Notes: a model not told the origin generated them from the letters alone. 64,000 nt of DNA from Pseudevernia furfuracea (GCA_022315425.1 JAIUPT010000035.1:744001-808000), one strand, 5' to 3'; positions 1 through 11,400 are shown, counted from the stretch's first letter. Numbers and translations are program-made.

Positions 1-746
1 CTGCGCTCTAGTCTCATCAGGCCCTTCATACTGCTTGGGCCTCAATCTATTGTGCAAGTCTGGAGCCTGTACTGTGCATACATCTACGGTATGCTTTATC
101 TCCTGATCGCAACCTTCCCAAATGTTCGGACGAATACCTACGGGGAAACCGTTTCTATTCGCTCCCTCAACTACATCTCATTATTTGTAGGAATGGGTAT
201 AGCTTCACAATTTGGAACACGCCTCGCCGATAGGTATTACAGGAAGTCGTGTGAGAAGAGTGGCAGGCGGAGTCATCCTGAATTTCGTCTTCCTGTTCTC
301 ATCATAGGGGTGCTGACTTTCATTCGCAGCAACATCGGCGCAGCCATTTTCGGGGCTGGTACCGTTCTGGAGATACTTTGCGCTAGGGGATACATGATTA
401 ACACATACCAAAAGTATGCAGCAAGCGCCATGGCCGCCACCATCGTTCTGAGAAGCCTTGTAGCTTTGGCTTTGCCTCTAGCTGCCCCTAGTTTGTAAGT
501 TCTCTGTTGCTTGCTGCCATTCATCCAGACTTATCAGGGATCTTTCCGCCTGCCTTCATTAGCCAGGAGGTCATCATTTACATTTTCTCACTGATGTATC
601 AAACTAGATATGACAATCTCGGCTTCGGGTGGGGCAATACTCTTCTCGCATTCATTGTTATCTTCGTTGGGATCCCCGCGCCTATTCTTCTGTGGTACTA
701 TGGCGAAGCCTTGAGGAAACGCAGTCCGTATGCGAGAGACGATTGA
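1..746 (+). CDS. MFS transporter (DHA1-like), 3' end only
   Basis: C-terminal part of a major facilitator superfamily carrier whose 5' end lies before the window. Two exons fit: 1-494 and 563-746, joined over a 68-bp GT-AG intron. The first exon reads in frame from base 1 (LRSSLIRPFILLGPQ). Family landmarks are the RPF segment before TM7, YGETVSIRSLNYISL, a NIGAAIFGAG segment, KYAASAMAATIVLRSL and the closing GFGWGNTLLAFI with a cytosolic tail. The family normally has a complete hydrophobic segment and a short loop between the conserved PEFR and NIGAAIF blocks. Here that stretch is only about a dozen residues (LPVLIIGVLTFIRS), so part of a membrane helix appears to be missing without loss of frame. 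Drug or metabolite export at the plasma membrane is inferred from family only. Confidence 0.8.
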
Positions 747-1614
747 ACATGGAAAGATTTGTGGAATTTAAATAGGGGTCGTTGGAAAGATTTCCAGGCT
801 TTTATTAAGTGCTTTTTCTGTCTTGTTCATTTCTTTTTCTTTCGAAAATTCTGATTTCAAGGGTGTATCCAAAGGGATAGGTGATATGAGATGTTGCTTC
901 ATATTTAGAAAGCTTTGCTCTCATTCCCCTTACCTCGTATAATACATAGGCAAGCAAATAATTTGCCAAATCATAACACCAACATTCAAGCCAGCACCAT
1001 ATCCGCTGCTCGCGCAATTGTCTTACTCAGCGAGCTCCTGGTCCTTCCTGATGTTCCCTTACCAGTCTTGACACCCCACCAGAAATCGATATCTCATCGT
1101 TCTACCCCACTATTTAGCGTACCACTCCACGGTGACGTCGTCATAGCCTAGAACTCCGTCGCCTAATAGAAACCATTGAGATCTAAGCGGCCTACAAGCA
1201 GATAGAGTACCCTTCGCAACACCGGCTTTTTTAAACGTAATCGCGAAAAACGAGCTGCCCCCTTAGGGAAAGGTAAGTCACTTAATCGAATCTATAAAGA
1301 CGAAAATAAATATCCACGAATCTACAGCGTGCAAGCAGCGACGTATTGACCGAGTCCACAGTACAAAGTAGATCTAAAACTACATAAGGTACCTTATTAT
1401 CTAGACCCGAGGACCCGCTTTTTCAGCCCTATCAAAATGTCATCTGACCGTTATCGATAAGAGTTTTGCATGTAAGGCACCAACCACCAACCACCAAACA
1501 TCAAGTAAGTAGGTACTCGTCATCTGCTTCAACATCACATTCCTCTTTCTCTCCTCTATTCATCGATCCTCACTCATCCAGCTCCTTATTTAAAAGTGAA
1601 ACCTACACCAAATC
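747..1614. other. Intergenic, 868 bp
   Basis: No coding region is supported here. The stretch should hold the MFS 3' UTR and the promoter of the TB2/DP1 gene. A short AT-rich portion near 1270-1400 vaguely recalls a decayed transposase but is too degraded to call. Confidence 0.5.
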
Positions 1615-2755
1615 ATGGGCCTGTTCGATATTGTTCCAAACCTGCTCTCGTAAGTCAAGCATCAAGTATCAAGCGATGCCCCACCTTGGCACCTTTGATG
1701 TTTGCTGCATGCCCAAAGCTTTCGTATCCGCTCAAAGCATTGCCCTGACAGATTGCTAGGTCCATCATCACCATCCTCTTCCCAATTTTCGCTTCCTACA
1801 AGGCCCTTCGTACCTCGGATCCTGCTCAATTGACACCATGGCTCATGTACTGGGTCGTTCTCTCATGTTTTTCCCTGGTTGAGTCGTGGACATGGTTCAT
1901 TCTAGCATGGTAACAGCCAATCTTTCTCCGCTACACTGGAATATCGAACTGAGAATCATTAGGCTACCCTTCTACTCCTCCCTCCGTCTCCTCCTCCTCT
2001 GCTACCTCGTCCTCCCCCAAACACAAGGCGCAAAGCTCATCTACCAAACCCACATTCACCCCTTCCTCGCCCACCATGAACACGACATCGACAACCTCAT
2101 CATCTCCGCCCACGATCGTGCCAAGTCCGCAGGTCTCACATACCTCAAGCGCGCAATTGAATTCGTCAAGGAGAACCTCCTGGGGATCCAACCGAAAGCG
2201 AGACCGGAGACCCCGCCAGGCCAGGGAGGGAATTATGCGCAGAGTCTGCTATCCAGGTTCAACTTGCCCAGCGCGCGAGAGGGGTTAGCGGCGCCGGCGG
2301 GTGATTTCTATGGGCTACTAAGTGCGGCGCTGGGGACAATAAACACTCCGAGCGGCGGCGCAAACAGTAGGGATGTGCAAGCGCAAGACCTTAGTCGATC
2401 TGGTACATTGATTCCGCAGGGTATGACATCTGCGTCGGAGAAAATGACCTTCCTGTCTACGCAGAGGGAGAGGTTGAGGGTCTTGCTGTCAGCGCTAGAC
2501 AAGGAGGCGGATGGCTTGGGCCCGGAGGCGACCATGGAGAGGGATGTTGAGAAAAGAATGGCGGGCGAGCAGCTAGGAGAGGGCTTGAGGAAGAGTAGGA
2601 GCGAGGCAGAGTTTGAGGAGATTGGGAGGGATGACTTGAGGGGAGAGGGAGCGAAGCAGCAAGCGAGCGGCTGGATGCCGTGGGTTTGGGGCGCAAAGGG
2701 CGAGAGTGGGAGTGCGGCCAAAGGCAAGACCAGTGGTATTGACGCTGGCACATGA
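1615..2755 (+). CDS. TB2/DP1/HVA22 (REEP/Yop1) family membrane-shaping protein
   Basis: Three exons, 1615-1649, 1760-1909 and 1963-2755, give 325 residues. The start MGLFDIVPNLLS is followed directly by the HVA22 core: SIITILFPIFASYKALRTSD, then TPWLMYWVVLSCFSLVESW, then LPFYSSLRLLLLCYLVLPQT. Splicing at TG/GTAACA and TTAG/G rebuilds a conserved W-L-P-F junction. In this family the paired hydrophobic hairpins insert into the ER membrane and shape tubules, with roles in vesicle traffic. The region after about residue 130 is a long hydrophilic tail rich in Gly, Ser and Glu. It makes this protein roughly twice the length of yeast Yop1, nearer to the longer fungal REEP-like proteins. Family is certain; the specific role is inferred. 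Confidence 0.9.
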
Positions 2756-3291
2756 AGCTGGATGTACGACGGCTACATGTGTATGAGCAATGACAGCTAA
2801 GTATTGGTAATGCTACATCCTCGCACTGACGTACTATTGCAGCATGTATGCAATCCAATATAAGTCTTGTATGGCAGCTACGGAGTACAATTTAACGCGT
2901 TTCTTCCATGACCGCCGGTTTTTGTGCTGCTACTCACTTGGAAGCGCACTTACCGAAAGGTCTCCTCTACTCCTGGTCACAAGTGTGACCAATGCAAAAT
3001 GCAACCAGGAAATTCGGCAATATGCACGACAGCAGACATCGACCCTATGGTCGTTCTTGCGCCAATAAGTGCGATCCGACATGAATGCAGGTAACAGCCG
3101 CGGAACACAAAAATTAGATCCAAAAAGGGTCGGGGATGCGAACTGACAGAGTGTCTCATGGGATTCTTCCCAAAGAAAAATAACATCGTGCCTCTCAACA
3201 CCATTGGCCATTAAAGCACCCAATCCTCACCAGCATATGTAGCGCGAATGCCACATCACCTCCACCGCCGCAGCGTATACACCGTGTCCGA
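2756..3291. other. Intergenic, 536 bp
   Basis: No gene, RNA or repeat supported. It holds the 3' flank of the TB2/DP1 gene and presumably the promoter of the next gene. Confidence 0.5.
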
Positions 3292-3825
3292 ATGCCAATC
3301 TCACACCTGCCACCGCGAGACCGGTTTCCGGCGATCGGGGTCCGGACCGATGATCACGGCCAAGGTGGGGCACACTCGAGCATAGCAACACTACCGCCAC
3401 ACTCTCCCTTCTTCTGGAACGATGTCATCGGCCGTTGGAACCTCGTCGTCAAGGATTGGGAAGCCTTCGCCCCCTCCTCCTCCTCCTCCTCCTCCTCCAC
3501 CGCCGCCGAGGCCGTTTTCGAAATGTACCGCGCCATCCAGCACGCGCTCGTCCGGAACCGCTCCGAAATCACGCCCGCGGAGGTCCTCTCGTTCACCTGC
3601 GGCGGTCTCCGCTTCGCTTTCAGAGCCATCGGACAAGCCGTACCGTCGGGCGTCGTGGAAACCCTTGTGGGGATAATGATGGATCTGACCCGCGCGGGGC
3701 TTACGGGGTTGTACACTGTGGCGTTTTACTTCCTGAAAGGGTCGATCATCTGGTCGGGGGCGGTGGTCGTTTTGATTCTGTGGCAGAATGGGAGGGAGGG
3801 TGATGCGCAGAATTTGGTTACTTAG
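3292..3825 (+). CDS. Small hypothetical protein with C-terminal membrane segments
   Basis: A single open frame of 177 residues. I do not recognise the family. The N-terminal third is polar. A Ser tract, encoded by a TCC trinucleotide run at about 3474-3500, divides it from an Ala- and Leu-rich half. Two hydrophobic stretches (LTGLYTVAFYFL and IIWSGAVVVLILW) end close to the C terminus, suggesting a tail-anchored or two-pass membrane protein. The GC-rich run also keeps other frames open on both strands (Gly-rich on minus, Pro-rich on plus), so an open frame is weak evidence by itself. I prefer this frame because of its membrane-like C terminus. An upstream exon cannot be excluded. Confidence 0.4.
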   Translation: MPISHLPPRDRFPAIGVRTDDHGQGGAHSSIATLPPHSPFFWNDVIGRWNLVVKDWEAFAPSSSSSSSSTAAEAVFEMYRAIQHALVRNRSEITPAEVLSFTCGGLRFAFRAIGQAVPSGVVETLVGIMMDLTRAGLTGLYTVAFYFLKGSIIWSGAVVVLILWQNGREGDAQNLVT

Positions 3826-4151
3826 ATGATGGGGGGGGGCCGTGATATCGCGGAGGTGGGAGGATCGGAGATGGACTGAGCGGTAGGGGGTTGGAGAACC
3901 AGATCCCGCGCGGTGGCCGATAGATGATGGCGAGAGATACTGGGCACTCAACGCTCGGGAAGGGAAAAGGTGGGCCCGGGCGGTTCGCTCGCTCTTGTAC
4001 AGTATTGGCGGGTTAGACGGGCCATATCTGAATCAAGGGGCTTGTTGTTATGCTAAAAACACTGCGAAACCTTCGTCACCTCCGCAGTATCTCAGGCTTT
4101 TCACGATTCTTACCACGTTGAACTCCTGACTCGTCTAGATGTTAGCAAGCC
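3826..4151. other. Intergenic, 326 bp
   Basis: A GC-rich 3' flank with a run of nine G near 3830, then a presumed promoter. Nothing else is supported. Confidence 0.45.
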
Positions 4152-4956
4152 ATGTCTGCATTTCCCAATGACCGCAAACCGCTTCCCCAATACGAAGGCC
4201 CCAAGCTCCATCCGTTTCGTGATACCAAATCAGACGTCAAGTCTGTACGCCTCCTGAGTGATGTCGACTCTGGAGGACATGCGCATGTCTTTGAGGTATC
4301 CATAGGGTGCAAAGCGTATGCCTTAAAGATACTAAAGCCCCTGGCGCTGGTCCACTGGATATATCATTGACGGAATGTTACTGCCAGAGTTCAAATTCTA
4401 TGACGATGCTGACGATCGGGCAGGTCTGGTAAGGGGAGAAAAGGCCCTTGTCCCTATCAGTCTCCTTCATGCCCATATGGATCCTTTTTACAACGAGTGC
4501 CGTGCCTACGGGAGACTCATCGAACACGGCGAGAATGGCAAGATTGCTGCTCGCTGCTATGGTTACACAACCATCTCTGTTGACAGAAAAGAGGAGCTCT
4601 ATCAGAAGTACGGCGTCAAGGATTGGGGTCCACCGGATGGTGATAGACGATCAACTGGAGCCATTGCAAAGGAGGTGATTCAGCACGACAGTTCACCAAC
4701 TGATAAGGTCGCTAAGAAGATCTTGAGAGACCTGAGAAAGATGCGCAAGATGGACAACTACCCAATGGATGTGCAGGCGCGGATTTACAAAGCAGGGCTC
4801 CTTGTGGATATGAGCATCGCGATCACCACACATCACTATCTCTTCAAGATCAGATCGCGGTGGCAGATTGAAGTGCTTCAGGTGCAGGATGTGGGGATGT
4901 TCGACGCCATGATCAAAGTCTTGCTACCCGGAGTGGTCAGTGTAAGAGTCGAATGA
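4152..4956 (+). pseudogene. Fta2-like (Sim4 kinetochore subunit family) gene with broken frame
   Basis: Two adjoining open stretches, 4152-4370 and 4375-4956, belong to one protein. The first carries GCKAYALKILK; the second has KFYDDADDRAGL, DPFYNECRAYGRLIE, ARCYGY and VDMSIAIT. This is the order seen in the fungal Fta2-like family, a kinase-fold-like domain named after a fission-yeast kinetochore subunit and expanded in Dothideomycetes. A stop and frame change separate YALKI from FYDD. The only intron that restores the frame would be about 40 nt with a weak GTCCAC donor and an end at AGAG, shorter than any other intron here. A decayed gene is therefore likelier, though an unusually small intron remains possible. 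A kinetochore role for such paralogues is not established. Confidence 0.55.
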
Positions 4957-5584
4957 GGCTAAAGTGAGGATTTTGTTGTCACACTTCTAGGATTTTGCAA
5001 TAAGGTGATGTGATGTGCCGGTTCCTACTGAGGTTGTATGGCCCAGCAAAAAGGGTCTGTCCATAACTGCCGCGATGCGGGCTGGACTCATGGAAAATAT
5101 CCCTTTCTCTTTCGACAATAAATGGTGTCAAGATTGGGAAAAACGTATTCCAACGTCCATCATCCTGTGGACCGAATTCGGCAACTGCAAGCCATCCACC
5201 CGAGAAATACCCCCGACTGTGGCCGGCTGAGTAAGATGGCGTCGGCATTAGAACATCCGCCAAGCTCCTTTCTCTACTTTTTCTCCCCCCATACTTACAT
5301 TTCGAACATCTGATTCGTGCTACCAAATGCGCTCGTAGCCGGTTCGTGGATGACCATCCTATGATGTACAAGGATTTAAATCGTGATGAGAGATATGCGG
5401 CATTACTTGTTCACTCTAGTTTCAATGGCTCGACTGAGGAAAGCGCTGCAACCATGGTCTTGCGCGGGTAGGCATGATTTCGAAGCAGAGGCGTTCATCG
5501 CCGCGTGACCTCTGCTGAGAAAGACGTAGATGGTCAGATGGTGTGGTCCTTGATGAGGACTTCGGAAGCCGAGGTGCATCTTTG
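4957..5584. other. Intergenic, 628 bp
   Basis: No supported gene. An open stretch at about 5015-5230 encodes 71 residues with no recognisable motif and I leave it out. Confidence 0.45.
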
Positions 5585-5806
5585 CAAGACAAAGAGACGG
5601 TTATAAACCTACTGATCGACACATATCGCTTCGACAGTGAGTAGAAAAAGCGGCTTACTTTTTCTTTGTGCCTATTCAGCCGCGCTTGTCCTTTACACTG
5701 TTGGTCTCCGCAAGACAAAGAGACGATTATAAACCCAGAAACAGCCGGTTTCTTTTTCTTACTGCCCATTCAGCCACGCTTGTCCTACTACACTGTTGCG
5801 TCTCCG
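5585..5806 (+). repeat. Tandem duplication in the peroxygenase promoter/leader
   Basis: Unit 1 (5585-5710) and unit 2 (5711-5806) both start CAAGACAAAGAGACG and continue with TTATAAACC. Both end with a block running from ATTCAGCC through CGCTTGTCC and ACACTGTTG to TCTCCG. Unit 1 has about 30 extra bases in the middle. The last unit ends 10 bp before the peroxygenase ATG, so the core promoter and 5' leader appear to be present twice. TATA-like function of TTATAAAC is inference. Confidence 0.8.
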
Positions 5807-5816
5807 AGTCTTCATC

Positions 5817-7228
5817 ATGTTGGCTTGCTTTGCACTGCTGGCTCTGTCAGCCTACGAAGTCTCTGCTTTTCCATCCCATCTGTCTGAAGCTTTCCTTCAG
5901 AAGCGGAACGTAGACCGAGCTCAGGTCGATTCACCATGTCCCCGTATGGTCGAGCTCGCCAAGCGCCAGGCTCCTGGAGTAGTGCCGCCTTTCAATGCTG
6001 CTGAGCAGTATGTCAGCAATCAAGGTCAACACAGCTTTATCGCGCCGGGACCGACAGACCAGCGCGGACCGTGTAAGTCTTCTTGTATTAGGGTCGTGAT
6101 GAAGCTTTCTCATGCCTGCTCCTAGGCCCGGGCTTGAACGCTATGGCCAATCATGGCTACCTCCCTCACAACGGCGTAGGTACCATAGACGAGTTCATAA
6201 ACGGGACAGCGGCTGCTTTTGGTATGGGCCCGGATCTGGCCAGCCTTCTTGCAGTCTATGGTTCTATCTTCACTGGCGACCTTACTTCCTACTCAATCGG
6301 TGGCCCAGTTGCCAGTCTCACTGTCGCCGGCCTGTTAGGCGAACCACAAGGTCTTTCAGGCTCTCACAATAAGTACGAAGGAGACGTGTCCCCCACCCGT
6401 GGCGACCTATTTGAATAGTAAGATGCTTGCATGCATTCCACCCAGACCATCGGATGATAACCCACTCACAGCGGTAACGACTACTTGGTTCAGGTCTCTC
6501 AATTTTCCGCACTATATGAACTCGGTCAACAAAACGGCGACAGCATCGACCTTCAAATACTCACCAACTATCGCGCTACCCGCTTTCAGCAGTCCATTAG
6601 CAATAACCCCTACTTCTTCAACGCACCCTTCAGCGGCGTTGTAGCTAATCCCGCCGCTTGGGCCTTCATTTACCGATTCATGGCTAACAAATCCTCCGAA
6701 TACCCCGAAGGTCTCCTCACAGGCGACGTCTTCAAATCTTTCTACTCCATCACTGGCGACTACCCCAACTTCCAATACACGCCCGGCCATGAGTCCTTCC
6801 CGAACAACTGGTACAAGCGGAATCCGGTCGATTACTATACCCTCCCCTACATCGCCCTGGACGGGGTCACAATGGCTTTACAGTATCCACAGTTCCTCAG
6901 CGTTGGCGGCAACACTGGTAGCACCAACACCTTCACCGGTCTCGATCCTCAAAATCTCACTGGCGGCATCTACACTTCGTCGAACCTTCTGCAAGGCAAC
7001 AATGCCATTTGCTATGGCCTCGAACTTTCGCTGATGGAGTCGCCTGACATTCTCTCTGGCTTGTTTTCGGACGATAATGCGGCGGTGGATGCATTGGGGA
7101 CAGCAATCGGGGAGGCGACTGGCGCGCTGGGTTGCCCGGCGTTGAATGCGATCAACAGGGCCCAATTCGCCAGCGATCTTGCTCAGTATCCTGGATACAC
7201 GAAGCTTTCGTCTGCGGGGACTTATTGA
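5817..7228 (+). CDS. Secreted heme-thiolate peroxidase / unspecific peroxygenase
   Basis: Three exons, 5817-6072, 6126-6417 and 6472-7228, give 434 residues. The start MLACFALLALSAYEVSAF is a signal peptide, so I prefer it to upstream non-ATG codons. A KR site near residue 25-30 may be processed. Splicing T/GC rebuilds the heme-ligand motif GPCPGLNAMANHGYLP, with the proximal cysteine at residue 86. The distal motif YEGDVSPTRGD (Glu170-Gly171-Asp172) provides the acid-base Glu and the Mg-site residues of the EGD type of the Peroxidase_2 family. These enzymes use hydrogen peroxide to oxygenate or halogenate organic substrates outside the cell. The downstream charge-stabilising Arg/Glu pair of long peroxygenases was not assigned. 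Several N-x-S/T sites fit a secreted glycoprotein. Substrate unknown. Confidence 0.9.
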
Positions 7229-8678
7229 TAAAATTGGCTGCGATTTTTGATGATGCTGCAAATGCGTCGAGCCGTGCACTTTCAATACTTTGTTCTTTCG
7301 TTACAAAACGTATGAAAACTTGCAAGTCAGTCCTAGCTAATTTCGATATACCATGGCCCTATGCTACTCGGAACCAACCCTCATCTCCTTATTGACTCAC
7401 TGGCTTTGTTCACTGTAGATTATGATGAGCGACTACGGTGGAAGTCTGTGCTCTATCAGACATGAAAGGTTCGGAGAAGAACAGTCGTCCATTCAATGTC
7501 GGGGTTTGTATTCGATTCCACTTTTGCGGTGATATGTTGCAGGCCGATAGAATCTCGCCTTGCACTCGATGATCGCGCTCCCAAGACTCCGCGGCAGGAT
7601 TGAATTGTGACGTGAGCGTGCCTGCTTTGGCGGGATGAAGCCTTTTATTTATTGGAGGAAGAGGCCGTTGGCTAGCAAAACCATTTTAGGCTTAGCGTGC
7701 CTTGGCAGGTTCACCTCGCTATACATATATGGCCTACCCTTCCAGTACATAGTTGTCCTGTATCTAGTTGTCTTATTCAATACACCTACATGACTTGACT
7801 CTGTACTAGTCCTGAACAAGCTGAAAATGTGGTTGAATTTGGTAGCCAAAGAAGCCCTAAACAGTCGACCGGCGTATTTTCATCCGCACTATCAGAAGTC
7901 AACCCTTGCACGTAGTCAAAGCTTCCAGCATTATTGGCTTTCTTATCACCATTTTCACTCATTATATTACCTCGTGACTACGGCTCTTGTCCACCTGATA
8001 GCAAGTAGAAATCTATACATTTGGAAACGTCTCCGCACGTCCCTTATTTGTAAGCCAACTCCGTTACTATTGGTAAAGAGAAAGGCATGGTCGCGACGTC
8101 CCTTGACTCTGTAGGATGTGGACTTTTTGATCTGCGTTATGCATGAGATTGTTTCCGGCGAAACTTCTTATACGGGACCGTCAACATGTGCATGGCAGCC
8201 TAAGAAACCCCGCAACGTTCGACGTGGCACCTCCAATGACCAATCAATGCTCTATCAATGGGTGGCATTGTTACGCAAAGTGTGAAGGAACACTGCGCGG
8301 CTTCTGCCAATGGCTGTGATCGCGATGGAGGGGAAACCGACTGATATTTGCATGTGTCCCAGCGCTTCCTGCATCCCCTTGCGTCCTCGCTGGCCTCGAC
8401 GAAAAATTTATGGGCAGACTCTACGTCCCAAAGCCTCCAAAGAAGCGGAGTGATTGTGTTGCCAAAAGCAAGATTATCGCTCGTGCCGTCCTCGGCGCTC
8501 TCTCTACGAGCAAGACATTGGCTCCAGTGGCGTCTCGTCGGATTTCAAGAGTGTGTCCCCCCTCTATCTCGTTCCATTGTTACGCCGTTTTTAATTCATC
8601 CCGCTTCTATTTTGATGTGCGAGGACCTATGCTGCGAATTTAACTCCTTTTGACTGCCCAGGACTGACTGTTGTCAAG
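7229..8678. other. Intergenic, 1.45 kb
   Basis: No gene, tRNA or clear repeat supported. Open stretches at 7827-8114 and 8348-8653 have no family features. The last 300 bp likely serve as promoter for the coiled-coil gene. Confidence 0.45.
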
Positions 8679-10493
8679 ATGGGACCGAGGGACTCGAGGG
8701 ACTTGACCGAAACGAATGAAAATGTCCATCCCGCGGGAAAAGGCAAGGGGAGGGCAAAAATCTCCCGGACTTCATCCAACACCAGCCTGCCGTCAGAGAC
8801 CATGGACGCGGGCATAGCCGCCCTGCGCCAGATATCCAAGATCGTTACTTTCGCACACGGCTATCACGATGAGATTAGTGATGCTGAGAGTATCTATGCT
8901 CTCGGCATTCGCCTGCAGGCTCGGATCGACGAGCTCAATACCACAGTGAACGAGTTGATGTTCCGAGAGGGTCAAGAGATGACAAGACTTCGGCATGAGA
9001 ACGACGCGTATCAAGCCAGCACTCGCCAGTTCGAGCGCGAAAGAGAAAAGCTTAAACAGGAACAAGCCGGTATAGATGACACGCGTAAGGCAATGCAATC
9101 AGATATGGAAAGACAAAAGGAGAAGGGAATCAACGAGGCAAAGCAAGAGTTCTCGGACAAACTCAAGACTAAGGCCAAGCAAATAAGGGAAGAGCTCGAG
9201 AAGAAGGTAAAAGCCCTGGAGACGGATAAGGATGGATTAAAAGATTACATGAAGAAATTCGAGGAGAAGAACATACAGGCCCAGAAGGACTTGAACCAGC
9301 AGAAGGAGAGTTTCGAACTCGACAAAAGAAGCCGCCAATCGCACATCGTGCGCCTGGAATCGGAACTATGCTACATCAATGCCGCCTCCATCGTGTCGCC
9401 ACAGACACCTGACTTTTAGTAATTATTGACTTGGTCTATGCTCCACAGTTCACGACTAATTAGCAATCCTAGTATCGACAACTTCCACCAACTGTGGGAG
9501 CGTATTCGAGATGTGGCGGTCAATGGGTTTCAGTTCCTGCCTGAGGATACAAAATCGGTATGCAGACTGATGCAAGTAGGAATTTCCCCGTTACAGTGTA
9601 ATTGACATCGTTCACAGTTGGATAGCGACGAGGTTCGAAGTCAGCTATTCACCGCCAGTGCGATATTCAAATATCATCCGCTATCTTCCGAGAGCGCTGT
9701 TTCAACTTTCCTACGAGGATGCGCCATTCAGGACTTCCTATCAACGAAGACTATCTCTGTGATACGGCAACAATATTTCGCGGAACCGACAGCAGCGGTA
9801 AAACACAGGTCCGGAACACAGACTATGGATTCGATTCTGGACACCATCTCCAATGTTCCAGCGGCGAATTCGAGCCAGGAGTTGTCCTGGCGGTTAACAA
9901 CAGTTGACAAGCTCGATCGTCTCGGTTCATATATTCCCTCGACAACGGCTACTATCTCCACCGAACCTGATCAGGGCGACATCGTAGAGGAAATATGGGA
10001 CCAACTTCATCATTTTCAGAGCCCGTCCGATCAGCAATTAGACGCCAAACTCTCGGAGATTGCCAGTATAACTATCAGGCTTTGGGGTGCCCTCCGGAAG
10101 GATAGTTGTCAGGTCGATTTCGACTATAATCCCTCGACAGGTGATCAGCAGAAATGGGATTTCGTCGATAACGTGGCGACGAATGGCTACGTAGCGGCGA
10201 ATTCGCCTAACGAAATACCCGCGGTCCCACTGCCTTCAAAACATTTTGTGCTGTTCCCTCGAATTACCGGCTCCTTTGGCACTGATCGCGCCAGTCGTCA
10301 CGTTCTGCACTCAGGGTCGGCGCTCCCCTCTGATTCTCTAGTCTTTCGAGAAGGTCTTCAAGAAATTGAGCATATCCATAATGCGACAGAGGAGTTCAAA
10401 CGTAAATTGTGTAGAGGATCCAGCGCTCAATCTTCACCAGTCACAGGAAAACGTCAGGGAGATTGGCCCGCTTCCCATCGTGGCGCCAGCTAA
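8679..10493 (+). CDS. Fungal coiled-coil protein of unknown function
   Basis: Three exons fit: 8679-9418, 9473-9557 and 9618 to about 10493. The N-terminal 45 residues are basic and Ser-rich. Residues about 70-230 form a long charged coiled coil (EREREKLKQEQAG, LETDKDGLKDYMKKFEEK). The second exon starts YIDNFHQLWERI and leads into a helical region containing FLRGCAIQDFL. The C-terminal part has SKHFVLFPRITGSFG, then VLHSGSALPSDS and FREGLQEIEHI. I know this architecture from uncharacterised Pezizomycotina proteins, often multi-copy and rapidly evolving; no biochemical role is known to me. The 3' end is uncertain: the frame in use stops at 10493, but two other frames stay open across 10463-10951, so a further intron or a frameshift is possible. 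Confidence 0.6.
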
Positions 10494-10951
10494 GTCTGTC
10501 GAGTTTCGCTGCGATTGCGGGAGGGACGCGGCCGTCTCAGCTCTACGGCACCTCGACGGATTCGAGGAGCTCTGTTCAGCAAGGATCTTCACCAATGGAG
10601 GCTCTGACGTCGACTATTGAGAAAGGTCTATCACGCTGCGCAGTTGCCGTCGTCAAACATCTGCAATATTGTTTAAGGATGCTATTCGACAATTCTCCTT
10701 ATCTACTCTCGAGGCTAGCAATAACAACTTTCGCGTTGATGGCGGGATGGGGCTATGTGGACATGCTCACTTGTATGATCATCGGGTTAAAGAAGATAAA
10801 GGGCAATATGACAGAATCGACGAAACATCAGTTGTGGACGGAGCGTTGTCGCTTCCATGAGTACGAGGCAGGGAAGCCACGCAGTGGCGATGGCCATGAA
10901 AATGTCGCGAACATACATGTCAGTTATGAATCTTTTGTTATCTTTGACTAG
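10463..10951 (+). CDS. Possible 3' exon or separate small membrane ORF
   Basis: An open frame overlaps the end of the coiled-coil gene in another phase. It is Ser/Thr-rich at first, then has one hydrophobic segment (LAITTFALMAGWGYVDML) and a polar tail. No family is recognised. It could be a last exon of the preceding gene, a frameshifted remnant, or chance. Confidence 0.2.
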   Translation: MARFPSWRQLSLSSFAAIAGGTRPSQLYGTSTDSRSSVQQGSSPMEALTSTIEKGLSRCAVAVVKHLQYCLRMLFDNSPYLLSRLAITTFALMAGWGYVDMLTCMIIGLKKIKGNMTESTKHQLWTERCRFHEYEAGKPRSGDGHENVANIHVSYESFVIFD

Positions 10952-11400
10952 TACCAAAAGGCCGTTTCCAAGCTCTAAATCAAGGTTACAAGTAGCACAT
11001 CATTTAGAGTAGTTCAGTAGATGAGAAAGAATCTTCTAGCTTGTCAAGGAGTTCACAGAAAATAAATGCGCAACCTAGTAAACGACTTCACTTACGATTC
11101 CTCCTAGAGTAAAAGCCCTCGTCAAAAACATTATCAGATTTGCTTGGCCTTGGATCAGCCTCCGCAAGAGCTTCAACTTCCCATCAAGCCCCTTATGGAT
11201 CTCCTGAAGACAATCAACGCCTTAGTGTTACTTCCTAAGAGCCCATGATGCTCTTATTGCTTTACCTGCCCTAAAGTACGGTTGTTCTTCGGCTTTTGGT
11301 GTTCTCGCTCGGTTCTCTGAGAGAAGGAAGTATCCGGTGTAATAACTAGACTGGATTGACTGCCGTCTTCGCCCAGCATAGATGTAGGCTCAGCGTTTGA
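10952..11400. other. Intergenic, 449 bp
   Basis: No supported gene. It lies between the coiled-coil gene and a decayed paralogue and may contain eroded 5' sequence of the latter. Confidence 0.35.

Noticed and set aside
1270..1440. Possible relic of a pogo-type transposase helix-turn-helix
   Set aside because: Only a vague residue pattern over about 30 codons, with stops; no inverted repeats found around it.
3391..3951. Long minus-strand open frame with a poly-Gly run opposite the small hypothetical gene
   Set aside because: Its Gly run is the reverse reading of the TCC trinucleotide tract, and the composition is typical of GC-rich antisense frames; no domain is visible.
10463..10620. CxCG-type motif (FRCDCGRD) in an alternative frame near the end of the coiled-coil gene
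   Set aside because: It lies in a frame with no plausible splice junction to the gene and closes soon after; not enough to claim a zinc-binding exon.
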